A DNA stretch of 10,553 bases from Planctomycetia bacterium (GTDB lineage: Bacteria; Planctomycetota; Planctomycetia; Gemmatales; Gemmataceae), in contig SXHE01000099.1 in the NCBI GenBank assembly GCA_005773755.1, positions 1 through 10,553 on the forward strand. Direction: 5' to 3'. The notes beneath the pieces were generated by a model. It was not told where the DNA came from. It did no database searches and saw nothing but the letters and a program-made list of their open reading frames with translations. Position numbers and translations under genes: made by a program. This document shows, in pieces, positions 5,870-10,553 of this stretch. Numbering within the stretch: the stretch's first letter is position 1; every line of letters starts with the position of its first letter.

Positions 5870-6619
5870 ATGGCAACCGGGGCGGTTCAAGACGTTCGCG
5901 TGCGGGTGGCGGTGTGCCCGGAGCGCCCGTGTGCGCCGGGGGCCGACGAGGTGTGCGCGTGGGTGGTCGATCTGGCCCGCCCGCCGGTTCACCCGAACGA
6001 GCTGTTCACCCGCCTCACGCCCGAAGAGCGCGTCCGCGCGGAGCGCTACCGGATCGCGAAGGCGCGCGAACAGTTCGTGATCGGCCGCGGGCTGTTGCGC
6101 GGGCTGCTCGGCGAACTGCTCGACACGGCCCCGGCCGCGGTGCCACTCGTGTACCTGCCGTCGGGAAAACCCATCCTGGCGGGCACGAACGCGCCCCTGC
6201 ACTTCAACATCACCCACACCGACGGCGTGCTGGTGCTGGTCGCCGGGCGGCGGCGCGTGGGCGTGGACGTGGAGTGCGTTCGCGCGATGGACGACGCGGA
6301 GGGGCTGGTGGCGCGGTACTTCTCAGCAGCGGAAGCGACGGCGTTCCGCGCGCTGCCGGAGGCGCAGCGCCCGCTCGCGTTCTTCCGCGGCTGGACGTGC
6401 AAAGAAGCGGTCATCAAGGCGGCCGGTGCGACCGTCGGCTGTCTGGCGGAGTTCGACGTGGAACTGGACCCGGCGCGCCCGCCGCGCGTGAACGCGGTGC
6501 GCGCCCCCCAACTGACCGGCCCCGGTTGGGCGCTGACCGAGTGGCTCGCCCCCGGTAACGCCGCCGTCGCCCTCGCGGTCGAAGGCGCGACGGAGTTGGT
6601 GATGGGAAGAGAAGAATAA
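5870..6619 (+). CDS. Sfp-type 4'-phosphopantetheinyl transferase
   Basis: This 249-residue protein has the length and motifs of the Sfp/Gsp class, a pseudodimer that moves phosphopantetheine from coenzyme A onto a carrier-protein serine. Visible are SGKP (98-101), FNITHTDG (112-119, the LSH-like substrate motif), GVDVE (131-135, Mg-binding Asp133 and Glu135), and FFRGWTCKEAVIKAAG (171-186, with the WxxKEA core Trp175, Lys178, Glu179). No carrier protein, polyketide or peptide synthetase gene lies nearby, so it may serve the fatty-acid carrier protein or a distant cluster. The ATG at 5870 has only a GAGG placed very close (2 nt spacing). The gene is divergent from the DUF1573 gene across 54 bp and is followed after 5 bp by the hairpin element at 6625. 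Confidence 0.92.
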   Translation: MATGAVQDVRVRVAVCPERPCAPGADEVCAWVVDLARPPVHPNELFTRLTPEERVRAERYRIAKAREQFVIGRGLLRGLLGELLDTAPAAVPLVYLPSGKPILAGTNAPLHFNITHTDGVLVLVAGRRRVGVDVECVRAMDDAEGLVARYFSAAEATAFRALPEAQRPLAFFRGWTCKEAVIKAAGATVGCLAEFDVELDPARPPRVNAVRAPQLTGPGWALTEWLAPGNAAVALAVEGATELVMGREE

Positions 6620-6624
6620 GAACC

Positions 6625-6718
6625 TCACGCAAAGCCGCAGAGACGCAAAGAGGACAGGAGAGAAGAGTTCGATTTGAACTGTCTTCTGTCCTCTTTGCGT
6701 CTCTGCGGCTTTGCGTGA
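6625..6718. repeat. Long inverted-repeat hairpin element (perfect 32-bp arms), likely bidirectional terminator
   Basis: Arms 6625-6656 and 6687-6718 are perfect reverse complements over 32 bp with a 30-nt spacer. The spacer itself folds (AGTTC, loop GATTT, GAACT). The arms are built of 8-nt near-repeats: ACGCAAAG, CCGCAGAG, ACGCAAAG. It fills the gap between two convergent genes, beginning 5 bp after the transferase stop and ending 13 bp before the stop of the minus-strand gene, so it could end transcripts from both sides. No strong U-run follows on the plus strand; the minus-strand side is moderately T-rich. Confidence 0.85.
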
Positions 6719-6731
6719 ACCGAATCGAACC

Positions 6732-8312
6732 TTACGGGTTCGGCGGCGGCTGCGGGACCGGGTTGCCCACGCCCACGTTGCTCAGGTACGGGGCCGTGGC
6801 CTGGTTGATCTTGTCTTCGGGCACGTCGAGCCGGAACTTGTACCCCATGCGGCTGAAGAAGTCGCGGTGGTTGATCCGGTCCACGCCGCGCGAGCGGGCG
6901 TCCTTCACCTTGTTGTTGATGATCTCCAGCAGCTTGCTCTTCTCGTCGCGGTTCGGGTCGGTCCCGGTCAGCAGCGGCTTGAACCCTTCGACGATGTACC
7001 GCGTGTTGTCCGTGACCTCGCCCACCCACTCGCGCTTCCGCATGTCGAAGTAAGCATCGACCGGAATGCCCATGTTGCGCAGGTCCTTGACCACGCTCTC
7101 GATGTCGTCGATGCCGTCGCCGTTGACGTCGAAGATGCCGATGAGGGCGATGTGGTCGGCCACGCCCTTGCGCCACACGGAGTTGTAGATCAGGTCGCCC
7201 ACGGTGATGCCGTCACGGATCGGGTCCAGTTCGGTGCCCGGTTGGATGCGGGCCAGCGACAGGTTCGGGCCGACGACTTCGTACACCTCGATCGACCCCT
7301 TCGGCACGAACATCTCGACCGACTTGTACTCGCCCTTCGCGTCCTGGGTGCGGAGCATCCGCATCCGCGACTGGCGGCCCTTCTGCGGGAAGTCCGGGGG
7401 CAGCACGGTGAACGTCAGGCCCGGGCGCACGCCGGCCGCGGAGCCGAGGCTGATCTCGACCACGCCCTCCGGCAGCTTGCGCAGGATCTTGCCCTGCGGC
7501 TCGTCGTAGGTGTACTTCTCCTTGTTCTCGGCGTTGGCCCGGCTCCGCAGCGCGTCGTTGTCCGAGGCCAGCGCCTCGAGTTGTTTCTTCATCACGCGGG
7601 TCTGGGCCTCGAACGCGTCGCGCTCCGCGGTGATGTCGGTAATCTTCTTGTTGGCATTGGCCTCGGCCGCGATGTACTGGTCGGTGCGGAGTTTGTAGGT
7701 GTCCGTGACCTTCTTCAGGTCGGCCTTGAACTCGGCCGGCAGTTTGTCGATCTGGTCCTGGTATTTCGTCTGCACCGCGGCCAGCGCGGTGACGGCGGCC
7801 TTCATCCCCTCGATCTGCTTCTTGTAAGCGTCGCGCTCGTCCTCGGCGGCCTTATACGCCGGCTCCTTGTTGCGGAGCTTGGCGTACTGGTCGAGCAGAG
7901 CCTCGGCCGGCGGCGACTTGGCCCGCTTGTCGTTGTCGAGGCCCCAGAACTTGAACTCCTCGGGCAGGCTCGCGGCGTCGGCCACGCCCAACTTCTTGGC
8001 GACGGCCTCGTTGATCTTCTGCACCTCGTTGGATACCGTGGCCGACCCCTTTTCGGCGTCCACCGTCGATTTGTCATCGGTCTCCTCATAGCCGAGGTAC
8101 AGCCGGTACACGCGGGCCTTCAGCTCGGACTCGCGCGAATCGCTGCGGGGCTTTGCCAGTTCGTCTTTGGCCTTCTTCTCGTTGGCCTTCGCCCCCTCGA
8201 CCTCGGCGAACGACAGGTACCACATCACCCCGAAGGCGATGGTGGTGAGCACGAAGAACACCAGCGCGAAGATCAGCGGGAGGCTGGTCTCTTTCGCTTT
8301 CGCTTTGGCCAT
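6732..8312 (-). CDS. Single-pass membrane protein with long coiled coil, unknown function
   Basis: I do not recognise a characterised family in this 526-residue protein. The N-terminus MAKAKAKETSLP is basic and is followed by one membrane helix (about 11-33), so the bulk should be anchored and project outward. Charged, heptad-like helices run about 36-70 and 140-265. Residues about 270-390 look beta-rich (QGKILRKLPEGVVEISLGSAAGVRPGLTF style), a pattern seen in uncharacterised planctomycete envelope proteins. Residues about 385-443 (IALIGIFDVNGDGIDDIES to NTRYIVEG) resemble a BRCT-like alpha/beta fold; the DVNGDGIDD loop is not a full EF-hand. The tail is Pro/Asn-rich (VPQPPPNP). The ATG at 8312 has GAGGG at 8317-8321, 4 nt away. 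An upstream ATG at 8387 is rejected because it would put 25 extra residues before the membrane anchor without a Shine-Dalgarno. Confidence 0.85.
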   Translation of the reverse strand: MAKAKAKETSLPLIFALVFFVLTTIAFGVMWYLSFAEVEGAKANEKKAKDELAKPRSDSRESELKARVYRLYLGYEETDDKSTVDAEKGSATVSNEVQKINEAVAKKLGVADAASLPEEFKFWGLDNDKRAKSPPAEALLDQYAKLRNKEPAYKAAEDERDAYKKQIEGMKAAVTALAAVQTKYQDQIDKLPAEFKADLKKVTDTYKLRTDQYIAAEANANKKITDITAERDAFEAQTRVMKKQLEALASDNDALRSRANAENKEKYTYDEPQGKILRKLPEGVVEISLGSAAGVRPGLTFTVLPPDFPQKGRQSRMRMLRTQDAKGEYKSVEMFVPKGSIEVYEVVGPNLSLARIQPGTELDPIRDGITVGDLIYNSVWRKGVADHIALIGIFDVNGDGIDDIESVVKDLRNMGIPVDAYFDMRKREWVGEVTDNTRYIVEGFKPLLTGTDPNRDEKSKLLEIINNKVKDARSRGVDRINHRDFFSRMGYKFRLDVPEDKINQATAPYLSNVGVGNPVPQPPPNP

Positions 8313-8403
8313 TGGACCCTCGTCGCGGGCGGACCGGATTGCGGGACGTGACGCCACCGAACACAGATGGCGCGGGACCGCCCGCACCTGTCACCATTCC
8401 TTG

Positions 8404-8431
8404 AGCTTAAAGGCCGCAGGGGGCGTGTCAA
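8404..8431 (-). promoter_or_regulatory. Candidate promoter of the coiled-coil protein gene
   Basis: On the minus strand a perfect TTGACA (8426-8431) is followed after 16 nt by TAAGCT (8404-8409, 3 of 6). The -35 lies inside the palindrome CGTGT-CA-ACACG (8424-8435). The leader would be about 85 nt. Confidence 0.35.
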
Positions 8432-8514
8432 CACGAAACGGGCCGCAACCCCGCGCCGCGATTGCGGTTGTGCCGACCGCGCCGGTGGCGCTGGCGCGCC
8501 CCGCAGGTTCTCGT

Positions 8515-8543
8515 TTGGTCCACGGCGCGTGCCGCGTTACAAT
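8515..8543 (+). promoter_or_regulatory. Candidate promoter of the membrane-protein gene
   Basis: TACAAT (8538-8543, 5 of 6 to TATAAT) is preceded after 17 nt by TTGGTC (8515-8520, 3 of 6 to TTGACA). The predicted start near 8550 gives a leader of about 47 nt before the GTG at 8597. The rest of the 284-bp gap 8313-8596 holds only the divergent promoter for the coiled-coil gene; I see no other gene there. Confidence 0.45.
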
Positions 8544-8596
8544 CGGCTCGTTGCTCGTCGCGTTAACACATCCGAACCCGTCAGATCGAGGCCGCC

Positions 8597-9133
8597 GTGC
8601 GCGAAGACGCCGCTATCGCTGTAATAGTCATCGTTCTGATCGCGCTGCCCGTGGGGCTGCTGATCGGGTCCGTGATCCTGCGCGGGGGCGTGTCGTTCGC
8701 CAACAAGAGCCTGCCGAAGCCGCAGCCGCGCCGCCGCTACGACGAGGACGACGAGGACGACGACGAGTATGACGAGGGCTGGGACGCCTACGACCGCCCG
8801 CGCGAGCGCCGGGCCAAGAACGCCGGCCTGATCCCGGAGCCGGGGTTGGGCAAGGGCATGGGCATCGTGTTCGTCAACTGGATCGCGCAGTCGTTCCTCG
8901 GCGGGTTCATGAGGGTCTCGATCGAGGCGATCGACGACGAGGCGGTCGGGATGCTGCTCGCGCTGATCGCGCTGCCGGTCTGGTTTTGCATCGCCGCCGG
9001 CATCCGCGCCGGGATGCTCCCCACCTCGTTCGCCCGCGCGTCGCTCGTGGTGCTGTTCGAGGTGCTCATCGTCCTGGCGATCTGTGTCGTCGTCGGGGTG
9101 CCGCTCTACATTCTGCTCGTCGCCACGCGGTAG
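8597..9133 (+). CDS. Small membrane protein with acidic linker, unknown function
   Basis: This is a 178-residue protein, not assigned to a known family. One membrane helix lies at about 6-29, followed by a basic patch (RRR, 45-47), a run of Asp/Glu (48-60, encoded by GAC/GAG triplets) and an Arg-rich patch (67-73). Two more hydrophobic segments lie at about 116-137 and 148-175; a weaker one covers 88-104 (GMGIVFVNWIAQSFLGG). A charged loop thus separates the first helix from the C-terminal membrane part. The GTG start at 8597 is supported by GAGG at 8588-8591 with 5-nt spacing. The stop is 4 bp from the stop of the convergent phosphoesterase gene. No functional residue is recognisable. Confidence 0.8.
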   Translation: MREDAAIAVIVIVLIALPVGLLIGSVILRGGVSFANKSLPKPQPRRRYDEDDEDDDEYDEGWDAYDRPRERRAKNAGLIPEPGLGKGMGIVFVNWIAQSFLGGFMRVSIEAIDDEAVGMLLALIALPVWFCIAAGIRAGMLPTSFARASLVVLFEVLIVLAICVVVGVPLYILLVATR

Positions 9134-9137
9134 GTTT

Positions 9138-9971
9138 TTAGCCGGTGCTGAACACGAACTCCGGGGCCGCGGTCGGACCGGTCAGCACGCACGCGGTCAG
9201 CGGCTCGCAGATGCCGCCGCTGGTGTCGATACGGACGCGCACGGCGTTCACGTCCGGTGCGTCGACTTTCACGTGCCCACTCACCTGCACCTTGCCCGGC
9301 AGCGCGAGCGGGTTGGCGGAGAGCTTCTTGTCCGCACCGAGCCACACCGGGTATTCGGGCGCGAACAGCCGGTCCGTGTCGGTGCCGAATCGCGGGTTCA
9401 CGAACGCACGGTCCCACTTCTTCCGGTGCAGGCATTCGAGCTGCGCGCTCGCGGGGCAGTCCAGTTCCGGCGACAGCCCGTTGTGAATAAAGACGTGCCC
9501 CTCGGCCTCCGCGACCCACGGCAGGTCCGCTAGGAACGCGCGGTGATCCGCCGGCATCGCGGCCTTCAGCTCTGCCAGTTCCTGTTCCCATTTGCCGTGT
9601 GGAAGAAAGTCCGGCGTGTGGCCAAGATAGCTGAGGAACGTGGCCTTGTGATCGTAGTGTGAAGCGTACCGCTTCACCCAGTACGCGGGCGGCGGGCCGT
9701 CGTGCAGGCCGGCGGCGTTCGCCAGTGCGAGGTCGTGATTCCCCATCACGCAAGTGCTGCCGGGCTTCTCCGCGATCAGTTCGATCACGCGCGACACGAG
9801 TTGCTTCACCGTGTCCGAGCGGTCCACGAGGTCGCCGAGGAACACCAGCTTCGCGCGCGGCCAGTCGGCGCGCTGGCGCAGGTTCGCGACGAGCTTGTCG
9901 AGCCAGGCGACGCGGCCGTGCAGGTCGCCGATGGCGATGACCGGGTATTCGACGCGCGTGGGCAGTTGCAT
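9138..9971 (-). CDS. Calcineurin-like metallophosphoesterase (PPP/ApaH-type)
   Basis: This 277-residue cytoplasmic protein has the ordered metal-binding motifs of the PPP-like phosphoesterases: GDLHGR (15-20, Asp16 and His18), GDLVDRS (46-52, Asp47, Asp50, Arg51), GNHD (77-80), IHNG (162-165, His163) and SGHVKVD (231-237, His233). Together these would hold two metal ions and hydrolyse a phosphoester, either on phosphoproteins or on small molecules such as diadenosine tetraphosphate; the substrate cannot be told. The C-terminus (about 236-277) is beta-rich, ending in FVFSTG. The ATG at 9971 has a purine-rich GAAGG about 10 nt upstream. It is divergent from the 10053 gene, with an 81-bp gap between the start codons that contains a 7-7-7 palindrome. 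Confidence 0.93.
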   Translation of the reverse strand: MQLPTRVEYPVIAIGDLHGRVAWLDKLVANLRQRADWPRAKLVFLGDLVDRSDTVKQLVSRVIELIAEKPGSTCVMGNHDLALANAAGLHDGPPPAYWVKRYASHYDHKATFLSYLGHTPDFLPHGKWEQELAELKAAMPADHRAFLADLPWVAEAEGHVFIHNGLSPELDCPASAQLECLHRKKWDRAFVNPRFGTDTDRLFAPEYPVWLGADKKLSANPLALPGKVQVSGHVKVDAPDVNAVRVRIDTSGGICEPLTACVLTGPTAAPEFVFSTG

Positions 9972-10005
9972 CGCGGCTCACCTTCCCCGGCCCCGCGTTC
10001 GGAAC

Positions 10006-10026
10006 TAGATTGCAGGTGTCAATCTA
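10006..10026. promoter_or_regulatory. Inverted repeat in divergent promoter region (candidate operator)
   Basis: TAGATTG (10006-10012) and CAATCTA (10020-10026) are perfect 7-bp reverse complements separated by 7 nt. The site lies between the starts of the phosphoesterase gene (9971) and the 10053 gene and is more A/T-rich than its surroundings. The spacing fits a dimeric regulator site, but no regulator is identified. Confidence 0.35.
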
Positions 10027-10052
10027 TTGCGACCGAGAAAGCGGAGGCGGCC

Positions 10053-10502
10053 ATGCGCGTGGATCTGTTCGGGCTGACGATGGAAGCGCCGCGGGTCACG
10101 TTCTACCTGTGGTCCCCGTGGCGCTGCGCGGCCATCGAGCACAAGCTGTACGAGTCGCTCAAGGCCGTGCCCAACGCAACCCTCGAAGCCGCGCCGGACG
10201 AGTTGCGGTTGCACATCACCGAGAACAAGGGCTGGCGGGTCGCGCTCCAGAACCTGTCGCGCGTGCTCAAGGGCTGGCAGGAAGAGGCCACCGACGGGGC
10301 GAAGGACGAGCGCCGCGCCTGGCGGTGGCTGATCGAGGCCGACACCGACGCAACCGGGTACGACATGCAGGGCGAGAAGACCAGCTTCTGGGCCTACCTG
10401 CGGCTGTCGGTGGACCGCGGCGGCCCGGCCGACGCCGAGAAGGGCGAGGACATCGACCTGAACGGCTTCGGCGTGCAAGTGTGGGGCGAAAAGGCCGAGT
10501 GA
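10053..10502 (+). CDS. Hypothetical protein, 149 residues
   Basis: I do not recognise this family. It is a soluble protein without signal peptide or membrane helix, rich in tryptophan (W20, W23, W61, W75, W90, W92, W113, W144), with an amphipathic central part (about 44-95) and a probable beta strand, SFWAYLRLSV (111-120). A long conserved-looking opening, MRVDLFGLTMEAPRVTFYLW, suggests a beta hairpin. The coding call rests on GC-rich codon use continuous over 149 codons, and on GGAGG at 10043-10047, 5 nt before the ATG. It is divergent from the phosphoesterase gene, and the palindrome at 10006-10026 may control both. Confidence 0.8.
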   Translation: MRVDLFGLTMEAPRVTFYLWSPWRCAAIEHKLYESLKAVPNATLEAAPDELRLHITENKGWRVALQNLSRVLKGWQEEATDGAKDERRAWRWLIEADTDATGYDMQGEKTSFWAYLRLSVDRGGPADAEKGEDIDLNGFGVQVWGEKAE

Positions 10503-10508
10503 GGCGAA

Positions 10509-10553
10509 CGGCCGGTGTCAGCCGGCCGGTGAGAGCGGCACCAAGCACCGGCC
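10509..10553. repeat. GC-rich nested repeat at window edge (possible terminator or REP-like element)
   Basis: CGGCCGG (10509-10515) and CCGGCCG (10522-10528) form a 7-bp stem with a 6-nt loop, 6 bp after the stop at 10502. GGCCGGTG occurs twice (10510-10517, 10524-10531) and its reverse complement CACCGGCC ends the window (10546-10553). No T-run follows, so it is not a standard intrinsic terminator. The structure may continue beyond the window. Confidence 0.5.

Noticed and set aside
5816..6217. The DUF1573 frame stays open far upstream, giving a 464-codon reading frame.
   Set aside because: The extra part is antisense to the clear phosphopantetheinyl transferase gene, has Arg-rich low-complexity content typical of GC-rich shadow frames, and the signal-peptide-like start at 5815 marks the real N-terminus.
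684..6628. Many long reading frames opposite or offset to the called genes, for example 1293-2027 minus, 4030-5094 plus and 4607-5830 plus.
   Set aside because: They overlap genes with recognisable motifs, are rich in Arg, Ala, Gly and Pro, and show no domains. They are the expected by-product of high G+C.
7123..7165. DVNGDGIDD segment as an EF-hand calcium site.
   Set aside because: Position 8 of the loop is Asp rather than a hydrophobic residue and position 12 is Ser rather than Glu, with no paired second loop.
6711..8351. A 546-codon plus-strand reading frame opposite the coiled-coil protein gene.
   Set aside because: The minus-strand frame has a membrane helix, coiled coil and a Shine-Dalgarno; the plus-strand frame has a leucine/arginine/valine-rich composition without motifs.
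1..10553. CRISPR arrays, tRNA or rRNA genes, transposases, phage genes or toxin-antitoxin pairs.
   Set aside because: No regularly spaced repeat array, no cloverleaf-like sequence and no protein with motifs of these classes was found on either strand.

Overview
The window is about two-thirds G+C, with compact genes on both strands, GTG and TTG start codons beside ATG, and no mobile-element, phage, CRISPR or RNA gene. The gene content suggests a Planctomycete, most likely of the Gemmata group. Pointers are a secreted sugar dehydrogenase fused to cytochrome domains, a DUF1573 protein, a large single-pass coiled-coil protein of unknown function, and dispersed long inverted repeats. This taxonomic call is inference; there is no marker RNA here.

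Layout from left to right. Positions 1-625 (minus) hold the N-terminal part of a CobW-type metal-chaperone GTPase, cut by the window edge. It is divergent from a 754-residue exported protein (705-2969, plus) that joins a PQQ sugar-dehydrogenase propeller to a C-terminal region with two CxxCH haem sites. A long hairpin element (2983-3088) follows. Next is an iron module: a small BFD-type [2Fe-2S] ferredoxin (3222-3497, plus) and a bacterioferritin (3461-3940, minus). They face each other and overlap by 37 bp at their 3' ends. Each has a TGAGA-N5-TCTCA palindrome upstream, resembling a Fur operator. The redox repressor Rex (4075-4734, minus) and a secreted DUF1573 protein (4823-5815, minus) come next. 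DUF1573 is divergent from an Sfp-type phosphopantetheinyl transferase (5870-6619, plus).

A second long hairpin element (6625-6718) fills the gap between the transferase and the convergent coiled-coil membrane protein (6732-8312, minus). After a 284-bp divergent promoter region comes a small membrane protein with an acidic linker (8597-9133, plus), which ends 4 bp from a metallophosphoesterase (9138-9971, minus). The last gene is a 149-residue unknown protein (10053-10502, plus), divergent from the phosphoesterase across a 7-7-7 palindrome. A GC-rich repeat runs off the right edge.

Most genes are ordinary housekeeping or lineage genes. I see no large new multi-gene system. The best signals are the paired Fur-like palindromes around the BFD/bacterioferritin pair, the two hairpin elements with perfect 30- and 32-bp arms, and the missing ferroxidase glutamate in the bacterioferritin.
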